A stretch of 64,000 nucleotides of DNA from Crossaster papposus (GCA_037893245.1 JBAIAA010000433.1:1-64000), one strand, 5' to 3'; positions 31,926 to 42,033 are shown, numbered from the stretch's first letter. Notes: generated by a model not told the origin, from the letters alone. Numbers and translations: made by a program.

Positions 31926-33143
31926 AGATGGACTACAACGGAATAATGATAAAGGCTGTGTTGCTGTTTTTGTTCGAGAAATGTATAATGATTACTAATA
32001 TATCATTAGTATACAATACAACTTGTTCCTTCATGCAAAAAAACACAAAATTGATCGGCGTTCTACGACCCAGAAAAACTCAGTTTCAGCAAAAGCCCTT
32101 AACTCATGAATAATTCATACTTTGTGTGTGACGTACTACCCATGACGATTTACTCGGGTCGATCGTGTGCGTGCATTTTTACCGTACAATGCAATGCGGA
32201 ATAACAGCGGACAAGCTAGGCTATATTTTGGTACAACTATTTTCGACCGAAAAACAGCGAAAAATGTCCGATAGCAGCGAGTATTGGGAAGACCACAGTA
32301 TAGAGTGAAGCCCCCAACGTTACTTTTCAACTTCAAGAGCCCTTGCGACTCAGCACCTGCTGATGACTCTGCGGCCACGGCAGACCCGGCGGTTGCCGAT
32401 GACTCGGCCGACGTAGAAGCAGTAGGCCTGGTGGTAGTACTAGTACGAATTCTCTCGATGTTTGGCGCTTTCAATGTGGGGATCGATCCAGGCTTCAAAC
32501 AAAACTTTGTTGTCAATCCCAGTGATTTTTTCAAAGCACTTGAAGGTTCAACACAGTCCTCTGAAAAATGTGCTGAACAAATCAAAGGCCTACTTCTTGC
32601 CGAGAAGGTGAAATCCTTTCGTGTAATTTTTACGAACTTCACCCATTCCTTTGATAACGCAGGATCCCGCGGAAATTGCACAAAATGAATCTCTGGATTC
32701 TTCGAACAATTTCTCGTGCATCCACCAACAACACATGAAGTTGGCATTATTGTAGCTGATAGTGATACACTATAAAAAAAAGATTCGTAAAAACTTCATG
32801 CCTCTGCATGAAAACGCATACATAATACACACGGAATAACACGGCGTCTTTTGTTTACTCTCGGTTGCTCATGGGTAGTACGTCATCACTTTTCGCTGGT
32901 TTACAAGTCCGCTGGTACTATATCGTGGATTTCATTGTGGTTTTCAGTGGATCTTTGCCGGGAACCAGTACAGGGCGGGAAATTTCAAAATCGAAGAATC
33001 GAGGTCTAATTTTTTCGGTCAAATTGCAACAAAATTATTTAGAGAAAAACATGACCGTAACAATAAAGTGTTACCTGAACACAACATAAACAAGGTCCGA
33101 TAATAAATTTAACGTGTGAGTTTTCGTTGTAGTCCATCTTTAA
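31922..33143. mobile_element. Kolobok-type DNA transposon insertion in polB
   Basis: Bounded by TTAA (31922-31925 and 33140-33143). Element 31926-33139 (1214 bp) has inverted ends AGATGGACTACAACG. TTAA target duplication together with a THAP-domain protein is the known combination of Kolobok; piggyBac shares TTAA but not THAP. A second inverted pair (GTGACGTACTACCCATGA near 32127 and its complement near 32870) lies inside. No transposase core is present, so it is probably non-autonomous. Removing it with one TTAA would leave the polymerase frame in register, so it is a clean, fairly recent insertion. Confidence 0.75.
32136..32747 (-). CDS. THAP zinc-finger protein fragment
   Basis: ATG at 32747. 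The first 90 residues form a THAP domain: SCVVGGC (C2), Trp in KEWVKF, LICSAHFSEDC (C-x2-H), and a Pro-containing tail (GSIPTL) in place of the usual AVPTI box. A Thr/Ser/Ala-rich linker follows, then unrelated residues to the stop. THAP domains bind the ends of P- and Kolobok-type transposons. The transposase body is absent, so this is a truncated or binding-only product. Confidence 0.75.
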   Translation of the reverse strand: MPTSCVVGGCTRNCSKNPEIHFVQFPRDPALSKEWVKFVKITRKDFTFSARSRPLICSAHFSEDCVEPSSALKKSLGLTTKFCLKPGSIPTLKAPNIERIRTSTTTRPTASTSAESSATAGSAVAAESSAGAESQGLLKLKSNVGGFTLYCGLPNTRCYRTFFAVFRSKIVVPKYSLACPLLFRIALYGKNARTRSTRVNRHG

Positions 33144-36100
33144 AGACGTAGACTTTCCCGTTCCAATCGATCAAATAGAAAAGCTAGAGAGACAAAACAA
33201 TCTGAGTATAAATGTGTTCGCGTACGAAGAGGCTAAAGAAGTACGACCGTTATATTTATCTAAAAACGCCAACGACCCCGCAGCCATAAATCTGTTGTTG
33301 TTTTCTTCGGACGACACGAATCACTATTGTTGGATAAAACATATATCTAAAGTGTTTTGTAACCAAACAAAATACCAGCATAAAAAATACGTATGTCTCA
33401 GATGTTTAGCGCACTACTACTCACGAGACAAGTTGGACGAGCATACGCAAGATTGCGAGGGAATATATATGCCACCCTCTAAGGTCGTCTTTCCAAAAGG
33501 TTTTAACGACGACCCTCCGATATTAAAATTTAAAAATCAAAGGTTTACGCAAGACGTACCATTTGTCATTTACGCCGACTTTGAATCGGTATTAAAAAAA
33601 TTAAATCTTCAAGAGGCAAACACGCAGGAGACTCAAGTTCACAAAGCTTGCGGTTATTCGTTGATCGCTTTAAGGTACGACGGTAAACTTGAATTTCAAG
33701 AGACCTATAGAGGAACAGATGCCGTGACTAAATTTATAGACTCGACGTTGCGTTTAAGATACGAATTTAATCAAGTTTTTGAAAACCCCAAACCCATAGA
33801 CTTTACATCGCGAGACAACATCGACCACCAAAACACGGACACGTGTTGGATTTGCGAAAAGTCAATATATCCTAATTACTCCTCAAACTGTCAGTGCCCG
33901 CTTCCGAAAGAACCGAAGACTAAAAAAGAAAAGGAAGAATATTGTTACGTCAACAAAAAGAGAATACAAAGAAAACAAATGTCTAACGTGTAAAAAACGG
34001 ATCAACAAATTAAAAAAGTGAGAGATCACTGTCACATCACGGGTAGATACAGGGGAGCCGCGCACGCTTATTGCAATCTAAAACTGCAGGTGGTACAGGA
34101 TAAAACCCCAATACCCGTCATCTTTCACAATTTACAAAATTACGACGCTCATTTAATCATGCAAGGTTTGTACGAGACTAAAGAAAATATCGATTTTATC
34201 CCCAGCAACTTGGAAAAATACATTTCGTTTTCGATCGGTAATCTGAGATTTATAGACTCGTTTAAATTTATGGCAACATCGTTTGAAAAATTTGTCAACG
34301 CGTGTCCCAAAGAGGCGTTTACTCTACTCAGAGAACGCTATAAAGACCAAAATGTCGACCTGCTATTACAAAAAGGTGTTTACCCGTACGAGTATATGGA
34401 CTCGTTCGATAAGTTTGAAGAGACGAGCTTACCAAGCATCGACGAGTTTTACAGCAGCCTCAAAGACTCGAATATCTCGCGAGACGATTATTCTCAAGTG
34501 TGGGTCAAATTTAACGTCAAAAACTTGGGTGAATATCACGACTTGTATCACCACCGATGTATTATTACTCGCCGGTGTGTTTGAAAATTTTAGAAAAACG
34601 TGTAAAAAGAACTACAAGTTAGATCCCGCTAACTATTATACCTCTCCTGGATTATCGTGGGACGCGCTATTAAAACACTCGGGAGTCGAGCTCGAGTTAT
34701 TGGAAGACGTCGACAAACACATGTTTTTTTAAAAAGCAAAAAGAGGACTATCGAGCGTGGGTAGTGCTAGGTACTACAAAGCAAAAAATAAACATCTACC
34801 CGATTACAATCCGGACGAGTCATCGACTAGTTACATCATGTATCTCGACGCCAACAATTTGTACGGTTGGGCCATGAGTCAGTATTTACCCTATGCCGAT
34901 TTTAAATGGGCAAAACCCAAAGTCTTCACGATAGAACGCATTATGTCAATCTCAGAAACGGCTGATATAGGGTGTCTCTTAGAGGTAGACTTGGATTATC
35001 CCAACGCTTTGCACGATTGGCACAATGATTTTCCGCTAACTCCCGAAAATATCAAAGTACCCAAAGAGTGGTTATCCGAGTATCAACTGGGGTTGTTAAC
35101 CGCAGAACCCACTAGCAACGAATCTAAATTAATAGCCACTCTATACAACAGACGTAAATATGTCTTGCACTACAGATCGTTACAACAGTATCTCAATCTT
35201 GGATTACGACTCAAAAAAGTACATCGTGTATTACAATTTAAGCAAGCGCCCTGGATGAAAGAGTACATAGACAAAAACACTCGACTAAGAGCTAAAGCAA
35301 CGTCTGACTTTGAAAAGGACTTTTTTAAGCTCATGAACAACAGCGTTTTTGGAAAGACGATGGAAAACGTGAGAAATAGAACGGACGCGTTTTTGCTCAG
35401 AGACGACCAAGTTTCCAAATATCAAGCGTTGTCGCGTAAACCGAGCTATAAACATACGACGATTTTTACCGATTGCAATCTAGTGTTTATCGAAATGTAC
35501 AAGACCAAGACGTTATTAAACAAACCTATTTATGCGGGAGTGAGTATTTTAGACCTCTCAAAAACTCTCATGTACGACGTTTATTACAACCACCTCAAAG
35601 AGACCTATAGAGACCGAGTAGGGTTACTTTATACCGACACGGACAGTCTACTCTTGAGCGTTGAGACGGACGACGTTTACGAAGATATAAAAAAAGACTC
35701 GGAGTCATACGACCTGTCAAACTACGATCAGAGTCACGAGATCTATGACTCTAAAAACAAAAAGGTCATCGGTAAATTTAAAGACGAGTTTGGTGGAAAA
35801 CCAGTCAGCGAATGCTTTTGCTTAAGACCAAAGATGTACTCGATTTTAACGGCGGACGACTTTAACCTTAAAAAAGCCAAGGGAGTCACCAAAGCAGTCA
35901 CCGACAAAAAAATAAGTCACGAGCGTTATCTCGACTGTCTCAAAAAAAAAGAATCTCGAGTTTGGTGGAAAACCAGTCAGCGAATGCTTTTGCTTAAGAC
36001 CAAAGATGTACTCGATTTTAACGGCGGACGACTTTAACCTTAAAAAAGCCAAGGGAGTCACCAAAGCAGTCACCGACAAAAAAATAAGTCACGAGCGTTA

Positions 36101-36308
36101 TCTCGACTGTCTCAAAAAAAAAGAATCTCAAAATGACACGATGACGTACATCAGATCGAAAAATCACGCGTTATACACCATATCGCAAAACAAACTGTCG
36201 TTGAGTCCGTTAGATACCAAGCGATTTATACTATGGGATGGAACGTCTACTCTAGCCTTTGGCCACTATAAACTTGGAGGTAACTCGGTGTCCGGTGGAA
36301 CGACTTGA
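33140..36308 (+). pseudogene. polB: Polinton DNA polymerase B, exonuclease and polymerase domains
   Basis: Family-B, protein-primed polymerase continuing from 31925. Frames: 33140-33993, 34018-34584, about 34560-34730, 34757-36037, 36006-36308. Visible motifs: exonuclease YADFES (about 33570), a zinc-binding HCHITGRYRGAAH (34027), DANNLYGWAM (motif A, about 34850), KLMNNSVFGKTMENV (motif B, about 35330) and YTDTDSLLL (motif C, about 35632). Frameshifts lie near 33930-33990, 34550 and 34730, and a 172-bp duplication shifts the frame at 35957. The 3' end overlaps the convergent integrase by about 40 bp. Catalytic motifs survive but the gene is dead. Confidence 0.92.
35785..36128. repeat. 172-bp tandem duplication in polB
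   Basis: 35785-35956 is repeated as 35957-36128, apparently identical. 172 is not a multiple of three, so it shifts the frame; a new frame starting in copy 2 carries the authentic C-terminus. Confidence 0.95.
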
Positions 36309-37263
36309 AGCTCTTGACTAACGAAACTTCGATTGGGACCTTTTTTGAGATAGTAAAGAGTGGGTTGGTTGGGGTCTTTGATCGCGCGATCTAAATCAAA
36401 AACCTCGAGACTCCAAATGGGATCAGTCGCTCGCCTGCGCTCTCCTCCCTCTAACTCACCGGGCGCGTAAAGATATCTAAAAAGATTGCCTTTTTTGATC
36501 AACTCTTTTTCTACCTCGTCCGCGGAAGAACTGATTTGACGAACTTGCGTTTCTTGCATCGCTCGCTTGGGAGTGAGTGGTTCGTAGTCTTCCGTCGTTA
36601 TCAATCTGGTGGTTTCGTCGTTTAACGCCTTAATCACGTCGGGTAATCTTTTAACCCAGAGTCGCAATCTCTCCGTTGGATTAAGGATTTCTTTAGCGTA
36701 TTGATGGCCAAACAATCTCTCCGCCAAAGTCCTGTTAAATCTTTCGACGATACCCTGCGCTCTGTGGTTGCCCGGTTCTCCCACTTGTATCGCGACTTTT
36801 TTCTCCGACATCATTTTGTTTAATTCCCCGTTAAATTCTTTACCCGCGTCTACTTTTAAAACCTTTGGCCAAGTCAAAGGCGACCTAGCGTAAACTCGAC
36901 TCAAAGCGTCGGCCACTTGGGTACTCGTCTTGTTGGTCAAAGGTTCGGCCTCTTTAAAACGCGTGGCCACGTCCACGACCGTCATCGCGTACTTGTATTC
37001 TTTTTTACCGACTTTATCGAAAGGTAAAAATAACAAGTCTATCTGATGCATTTCGTTGGGAATACCCATGGACTTGTTCGAACTCGTAGGTCGCGGAATA
37101 TACGTCGGAGGTGGTAAATAAATTTGCCACAACGCTTGTTTTCTTAACCAATTTCTGGTTTCTTCTTTGGACGCGCCCGTTTTTTAGGTAATTTTACAAC
37201 CGCACCCTCACCCTTCCAATAACCGACGGGGCTGTAGTACACTTTTTTAAACTTTGTTTCCAT
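36266..37263 (-). pseudogene. int: Polinton retrovirus-like integrase (rve), frameshifted N-terminus
   Basis: The long frame 37132-36266 carries the DDE core: HQIDLLFL (first Asp), LKVDAGKEFNG (second Asp) and GIVERFNRTLAERL (Glu), followed by an SH3/chromo-like C-terminal part (YLYAPGEL). The natural start is the ATG at 37263 (METKFKKVYY), but a base gain or loss in the homopolymer near 37185 puts the first 27 or so codons in another frame. It would insert the element and produce the short target duplication. Convergent with polB. DDE residues intact, N-terminus broken. Confidence 0.88.
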
Positions 37264-37291
37264 TTTATTTAACTAAACAACTTATAAAAAC

Positions 37292-37702
37292 TTATAAACT
37301 GAAAAAACCTACCAACGCCGTTCCTCCCAAAACAAACGCCAACTCACCGGTCTTTTGATCTTCGCTCGGCGCGTAAAAATCAGACAGAGTGGGCTCGTGC
37401 TGCAGGTAGATTGGTACTCGTAGATCTTTGCGAGTAACCGAGTTATATTCTCTGAGAGCCTCGTCTATATTTTCAAAAGTTCTTTTAGCCTTCGCTTGTT
37501 TTTTGAGTCGATCGTTTAACCAATCAAGATACTTTGTCCGAGATTTTTCCCAATTGTTTTTTGCCGTCGTCAGTTTTTCTAAAGCTAAGTCGTGTCTCTT
37601 GCGCTCTCCGTCTTGTTTTATGCTCGAAAATAAAAAGTTTGATCCCGTGAAAGCTAAAGCGTTAACTATAGCACCTCCGATCATCATAGCGATGCTAACC
37701 AT
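37292..37702 (-). CDS. Small Polinton membrane protein, 136 aa
   Basis: Hydrophobic N-terminal segment (SIAMMIGGAIVNALAF), a charged helical/coiled middle, and a second hydrophobic end (LAFVLGGTALVGFF). Two membrane segments with an internal helical domain. Diverges from the 491-aa gene at 37745 with 42 bp between starts, so they share a bidirectional promoter. Proteins with this layout are common in Polintons; role unassigned. Confidence 0.65.
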   Translation of the reverse strand: MVSIAMMIGGAIVNALAFTGSNFLFSSIKQDGERKRHDLALEKLTTAKNNWEKSRTKYLDWLNDRLKKQAKAKRTFENIDEALREYNSVTRKDLRVPIYLQHEPTLSDFYAPSEDQKTGELAFVLGGTALVGFFSL

Positions 37703-37744
37703 ATTTTAAAAGAATAAAATAAAATAAAAAATACTTTTAATAAA

Positions 37745-39220
37745 ATGGACGAAGACAGCGGTTTCACCAAACTACAACTAAAAATGATTAGCGACATAAA
37801 CAAAACGGTCGCAAAAAATATATCGAGACTGATCGAACAAGAACAAGCTGCCAGTGCTAGCAAGCTGGACTTAGATTTAAAGAGTCTAGAGATTGTAGTG
37901 AACGCATTAGACAGCTCGTCTTTTACAGCGACTTTTTCGGATCTATTTAGCGACTATAGATTGCCAAATATTACCACTCCCAAAATAATAAAAGGCGATA
38001 TATCATTTCCCGACGCCAAAGAGCTCAGCGAGGTCGTACCAGAAATTATAAAAAAATGGGATTCCGATCCGATGACGTTTTATCAAAATCAACTCAATTT
38101 TGCAATGTGGTGTAGTACCAGCGGTTGTGGCATAGGGATAGATCTACTTTATTTGACAGATAGTCTCACGAAGGTCATATATAGATTTCACGTTTATTTT
38201 ACGGTTAGAAAAATATTAGAGTTTATGAAATGTCCCATACCGGGCGACGGTGTATTTAATCCTTTTAACAACAATATAGATCGTAAAGATTATATAGACA
38301 CTTGCAGATTTTACGACGTAGATAACAACTTGTCTTGGAAACAAACGGTCGATCCTTTTACGGGAGGTTTGGGTCAAGCTTATAACAACAGCACGCCGCT
38401 AGGCAAGTACGATCCGTCGACTATCCACTATTTACAACGTGATGATATCTTTAACGATAAATCGGTAACAATGGAGTTTTTATTTCCGGGCGGATCGGGT
38501 TATTATAGTGTTTGGACGACGACTCAAATATCGCAAAGTAAAGCGGTAGAGATTTGTTGGCAAAATTGGATACCCGACTCGTCTCACTTTACCGACGTCG
38601 GGATACAAAAAATTAACGAATCTGTCAGGGCATATGTTTACGCTCTGCTGGGGGCTCAGGCGCAAACAAAAACTAGTATTTTGACTCTAGGCACGGGGCT
38701 CGACGCCCAAGCCCAGTTTGTTAATATCGTCGAAGACTTGATATCGTCTCCGACCGATCTGGAAGAATCTATATCCCAATTTCAAGATTCGCTGCAATAC
38801 GCCAGGAGTTCGTTAAACCTTGTGTTAGCAACAGGATTATATCTCATGCCTTCAAACATGCAATTGAGGGTCGGAACCCACGAAGGATATAACAACAATA
38901 TACAGATTGCTACCGCTAACTTACCGTTGGGATTAAACTCGAAGATAAACTCAAACATACCACCAACGCCAACGCCCGCGGGTGACCCACCACCACCAAC
39001 GCCACCAACACCAACGCCCGCGGTCGTTGACCCACCACCACCAACGCCAACGTCCTCGGTTGACCCACCACCGCCAACGCCAACTCCCGCGATCGAGCAT
39101 TCTTTTCCCGAAGAAAACGCTTTAACTAGAGATCCTCATGAGTATGACAAAACTTCGCTGATTGTCGGTACTTTAGCGATAGCGGGTATAGGATACCTGA
39201 TGTACGAGTCTGCGCGGTAA
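37745..39220 (+). CDS. Conserved Polinton virion-type protein, 491 aa
   Basis: Frame intact. A helical N-terminus, then LNFAMWCSTSGCGIGI (about residue 117), a long globular region, a Pro-rich triple repeat (PPPPTPTP, residues about 400-445) and a C-terminal membrane anchor (LIVGTLAIAGIGYLMY). The WCSTSGCG region is shared by Polinton proteins of other marine invertebrates; I do not know a verified function. Likely structural and membrane-tethered. Ends 3 bp before a perfect 40-bp palindrome that separates it from the convergent next gene. Confidence 0.75.
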   Translation: MDEDSGFTKLQLKMISDINKTVAKNISRLIEQEQAASASKLDLDLKSLEIVVNALDSSSFTATFSDLFSDYRLPNITTPKIIKGDISFPDAKELSEVVPEIIKKWDSDPMTFYQNQLNFAMWCSTSGCGIGIDLLYLTDSLTKVIYRFHVYFTVRKILEFMKCPIPGDGVFNPFNNNIDRKDYIDTCRFYDVDNNLSWKQTVDPFTGGLGQAYNNSTPLGKYDPSTIHYLQRDDIFNDKSVTMEFLFPGGSGYYSVWTTTQISQSKAVEICWQNWIPDSSHFTDVGIQKINESVRAYVYALLGAQAQTKTSILTLGTGLDAQAQFVNIVEDLISSPTDLEESISQFQDSLQYARSSLNLVLATGLYLMPSNMQLRVGTHEGYNNNIQIATANLPLGLNSKINSNIPPTPTPAGDPPPPTPPTPTPAVVDPPPPTPTSSVDPPPPTPTPAIEHSFPEENALTRDPHEYDKTSLIVGTLAIAGIGYLMYESAR

Positions 39221-39223
39221 AAA

Positions 39224-39263
39224 AAAAAGCCTTCTAACAAAATATTTTGTTAGAAGGCTTTTT
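39224..39263. terminator. Perfect 40-bp palindrome between convergent genes
   Basis: AAAAAGCCTTCTAACAAAAT followed by its exact reverse complement. It begins 3 bp after the stop of the 491-aa gene and 44 bp past the end of the gene on the other strand, and has T tails in both directions, as expected of a two-way transcription-end hairpin. Confidence 0.75.
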
Positions 39264-39306
39264 GTTATTACTTTTAACCGAGGCGCTTTTGTAAATAAAC
39301 AAAAAT

Positions 39307-39978
39307 TTAAGTTCCGACTCCCACTATAAAGGTCCACACGTGTTTTCCCAACCATCCGGCGGTTTTACTCAATACGTTAAATATCCAACTCGCTATACCA
39401 CCTAAAATTCCAGGCAAGACGTCGAGTAATTTTGAGCCTAGTTTAGCGAGCGCGTTTGAAAAGTGTTTTAGTTGCGACTGTATCCATTCTTTTACGTTAC
39501 CCGAGTGAGACGGGGGTATCGGAATAGGCGCGGGTGCAGGCGCGGGCGCGGGTGTGGGTGGTATACCGACAGACAAAACGCTCTTTACTATCAAACCGAT
39601 AGCCAAACTAAACGCCGACAAAATGCTCGCGATGGTCACGCCTTGTTCTCTAAACAACGTTCTAATTTTTTCTCCCAAGGTCGTGTCGATTTCTAACATC
39701 CTCATAATCGTTTCTTTGATTCTGTTCATCTGACTTCTGAGGTTTTTTTCGTTGGCAGACGCTCGTTCTAATCTAGTCGATCTTTCAATTTTTAAGTCTA
39801 CTAATCTATCTCTCATTTCTGCCGTGGAACCGTCGCTCACTGATTCGGCGAGTGCCGCTTCAGTCTGGGCTATCTCATCGTCGAGTTTCCCGAGATGCGT
39901 TAAATTTAGTTCCAAGTTGCCTCTCATCGTTTGAAGAGCTTTGTTTAAACCCAAGATCTCTCTGATCTCGAGGCCCGT
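39307..39978 (-). CDS. Polinton coiled-coil/membrane protein, about 215 aa
   Basis: Open from 39978 to 39307. No ATG begins it: the frame opens with ACG after the neighbour's stop; the first ATG inside is at about 39927. A lost start (ATG to ACG) is possible. Long coiled coil (EIAQTEAALAESV to RMLEIDTTL), a membrane segment (TIASILSAFSLAIGLIV), an Ala-Pro run, then an amphipathic hydrophobic end (LPGILGGIASWIFNVLSK). Such C-termini recur in Polintons and suggest membrane insertion or penetration; that is inference. Confidence 0.6.
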   Translation of the reverse strand, partial: TGLEIREILGLNKALQTMRGNLELNLTHLGKLDDEIAQTEAALAESVSDGSTAEMRDRLVDLKIERSTRLERASANEKNLRSQMNRIKETIMRMLEIDTTLGEKIRTLFREQGVTIASILSAFSLAIGLIVKSVLSVGIPPTPAPAPAPAPIPIPPSHSGNVKEWIQSQLKHFSNALAKLGSKLLDVLPGILGGIASWIFNVLSKTAGWLGKHVWTFIVGVGT

Positions 39979-40548
39979 TTATTGTTCAAGAGCTTCGACA
40001 TCTGTGGCGGGTGGTGCTAAAGTTTCGACAATTTCGCTTATAGCGTCGGCCTCTTTCGGAATATCTTGCGCCGGGGTAGAATCCGTATTCTTTAGGAGTC
40101 GTTTTTTTTCTTCTTTACTAAGTGGATTTCGTTTGACTTTGGGGTCATAGTCAACGAGGCCTAACACACCGCGAATAAAACCCACGCCGTATTTACCTTT
40201 CAAGCCACTTATCTTGTAATAAATTCTTAGTCCACCTTTTATAAAAGATACTTGAAATTTGTTTTCACCCGATCTAATATATAGGTTTTTATCTTGACCT
40301 ATATAAAAATCAGTGATCATTAATAATGGTGGGTTTAAACCAGTTTCAGCATATAAGTGCTTATAAAAATCGTTAACTTCAGATTGTATTAGTTCTTTGT
40401 TGAGGTCGTTCAGTGTTGCAGAGATTGATTTAACAACACCCTCTGGTTGGTTGTCGTAGGTGGAGTCCCAGACTATCTCGTCGTTTTCTACTTTGTTGTC
40501 TTCTACCTCGTAGTCTTCTACCGGTTCAAAATCTCCACCTTCGGCCAT
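39979..40548 (-). CDS. Polinton hypothetical protein, 189 aa
   Basis: ATG at 40548 with an acidic N-terminus (EPVEDYEVEDNKVENDE), a mixed core (LRIYYKISGLKGKYGVG), and a charged tail. Soluble, no recognised domain. Adjacent, same strand, stop directly abutting the next frame. Conserved-looking in size and position with other Polinton small genes, but I cannot assign it. Confidence 0.6.
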   Translation of the reverse strand: MAEGGDFEPVEDYEVEDNKVENDEIVWDSTYDNQPEGVVKSISATLNDLNKELIQSEVNDFYKHLYAETGLNPPLLMITDFYIGQDKNLYIRSGENKFQVSFIKGGLRIYYKISGLKGKYGVGFIRGVLGLVDYDPKVKRNPLSKEEKKRLLKNTDSTPAQDIPKEADAISEIVETLAPPATDVEALEQ

Positions 40549-40570
40549 TTTATTATAACGAACTAAAGTT

Positions 40571-40786
40571 TTATGTCGAGTTTAATATATTTGGTGGGAG
40601 TATATTTTGATTGACTAGCCATGTTTTTACGTACATCGATCCGCTTATCGTAGCCGTTAGTTTCGCTATATCTTCCACGCTCAACTTGTCGAGATCGGCC
40701 GGTTTGATCTTCAAAAGTTTTTTACTAAACATGGTAAATCCCACGCTTAACATAGAGATCACGGCGGCGTGATAGAGATTGTTGAC
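40571..40786 (-). CDS. Small Polinton protein, 63-71 aa, start lost
   Basis: Open from about 40786; an ATA there followed by GTC may be a decayed ATG. The first usable starts are a GTG at 40762 and ATG at 40753. Content: hydrophobic helix, KKLLKIKPADLDKLSVEDIA, then SGSMYVKTWLVNQNILP. Soluble or weakly membrane-bound. Function unknown. Confidence 0.45.
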   Translation of the reverse strand, partial: VNNLYHAAVISMLSVGFTMFSKKLLKIKPADLDKLSVEDIAKLTATISGSMYVKTWLVNQNILPPNILNST

Positions 40787-40793
40787 TATGCTA

Positions 40794-41165
40794 TTAGTAT
40801 TTTTTTTTTATTCCATTTCTACAAAATCTGAAGATGGTTGGGGCAGTCTCCCTTGGGCTCTTTTGGGCTAGTGGTTTTGGTGGTGAGACCGAAGATAAAG
40901 AGGGGTTTTTTTGGCTCCATATATAGAGTCCTCCTAAAACAAGCGCCAACCCCGTTATCGACCCAATTGTTGCGTACGAATAAGAACGAGTACTCTTCAC
41001 GTCTATATTTTGCATCTTGGCAATTTGTTCTTTTCTCTTTTTGTTGTGTTCCGCTAATGCCTTGCCTTGTTTTACTCTACCAGGATTTTTAGTTTTAGTC
41101 GTCACCGCCTGTACCTTTGGAGTCTCCTTTAACATCGACGAACTTGGGCTCTCTTGTTGACTCAT
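40794..41165 (-). CDS. Small single-pass Polinton protein, 123 aa
   Basis: ATG at 41165; Ser/Lys-rich N-terminus with KNPGRVKQGKALAEHNKKRK (basic), one membrane segment (IGSITGLALVLGGLYIW), Pro/Ser tail. Overlaps the next gene by about 70 bp in another frame. Basic-region-plus-anchor layout would suit a virion membrane or core-linker protein; inferred only. Confidence 0.6.
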   Translation of the reverse strand: MSQQESPSSSMLKETPKVQAVTTKTKNPGRVKQGKALAEHNKKRKEQIAKMQNIDVKSTRSYSYATIGSITGLALVLGGLYIWSQKNPSLSSVSPPKPLAQKSPRETAPTIFRFCRNGIKKKY

Positions 41166-41484
41166 CTTTTATTATATTGTCAAGATAATTATTTTTGTTG
41201 ATAACTAAATGTTTAGACGTTATCAAGAAACCTACTAACGGCGACAACAACATTCCGTAGTTGTAATAAACTTCGCAAAGTAAACTAGCTATCGAGCTAG
41301 ATATAACGGGATCTTCTTCTAGATCTTTGGTGAGCGCATCTTCCGAGTCTACTCGTAGACTGACACCCATAGGTTTGATCATAGGTAGACTCGCGCCTAA
41401 AACTCTCGAGTAAATCCCCAGCACGCAGTTACCCAAACTAGTAATCATTTCTTTACCCAACCTTGCCTCGTAATGGTTGTACAT
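41095..41484 (-). CDS. Polinton hypothetical protein, 129 aa
   Basis: ATG at 41484; hydrophobic stretches (LGNCVLGIYSRVLG, ASLLCEVYYNYGMLL) and an acidic tail. Overlaps its neighbours on both sides, typical of this compact cluster. No known domain. Confidence 0.55.
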   Translation of the reverse strand: MYNHYEARLGKEMITSLGNCVLGIYSRVLGASLPMIKPMGVSLRVDSEDALTKDLEEDPVISSSIASLLCEVYYNYGMLLSPLVGFLITSKHLVINKNNYLDNIIKDESTREPKFVDVKGDSKGTGGDD

Positions 41485-41752
41485 TTTTTTCTTGTTTGAT
41501 CGCGTCTAGGTTTTCTATATCTCCCTGGCTAAATTCTTTACCCAAATACTTTTTGGAATCACCGGCTGATACTACACCCAACAGTCTAGTTTTATGTTTT
41601 TCCGTTTGCGGATCGTTGTCTAAAGTTTTTAAAGGCTCCATTTTTATAAGACGGTATAATTGTATTTTTAGAGACAAATATTCGTAAGATAAAATACACA
41701 AGGCCGACGCTATAATAAATTTGAGCGACAGATCGATCAGCAAAAATAACAT
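41453..41752 (-). CDS. Small Polinton protein with N-terminal membrane segment, 99 aa
   Basis: ATG at 41752; LFLLIDLSLKFIIASALCIL signal-anchor, then a charged soluble part. Overlaps the 129-aa gene by 32 bp. It is the first gene after the CAACTAGCT repeat array. Function unknown. Confidence 0.6.
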   Translation of the reverse strand: MLFLLIDLSLKFIIASALCILSYEYLSLKIQLYRLIKMEPLKTLDNDPQTEKHKTRLLGVVSAGDSKKYLGKEFSQGDIENLDAIKQEKNVQPLRGKVG

Positions 41753-41769
41753 TTAAATAAACGCGAGAT

Positions 41770-42030
41770 AAACTAACTGCAACAAATCACAACTAGCTTT
41801 ACAACTAGCTATGCAAGTACTTTACAACTAGCTGTTCAACAAATTACAACTAGCTATCCAACTAGCTATGCAAGTACTTTACAACTAGCTATCCAACAAA
41901 TCACAACTAGCTGTTCAACAAATTACAACTAGCTATCCAAGTACTTTACAACTAGCTATACAACAAAACCTCAATAAATCATCAACAAAACCTCAACAAA
42001 TCTCAACTAGCTGTTCAACAAACCGCAACT
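41770..42030. repeat. CAACTAGCT repeat array
   Basis: About twelve copies of ACAACTAGCT(A/G)T(N)CAA spaced by 14-30 bp, with ACAAATTACAACTAGCT and GCAAGTACTTTACAACTAGC sub-blocks. Lies between two same-strand genes and overlaps the ATPase 3' end only at the edge. AGCT/CTAG palindromic cores. Confidence 0.9.
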
Positions 42031-42033
42031 AAG

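Noticed and set aside
41770..42030. Coding low-complexity protein
   Set aside because: No long frame and clear short-word repetition; regulatory or structural repeat is more likely.
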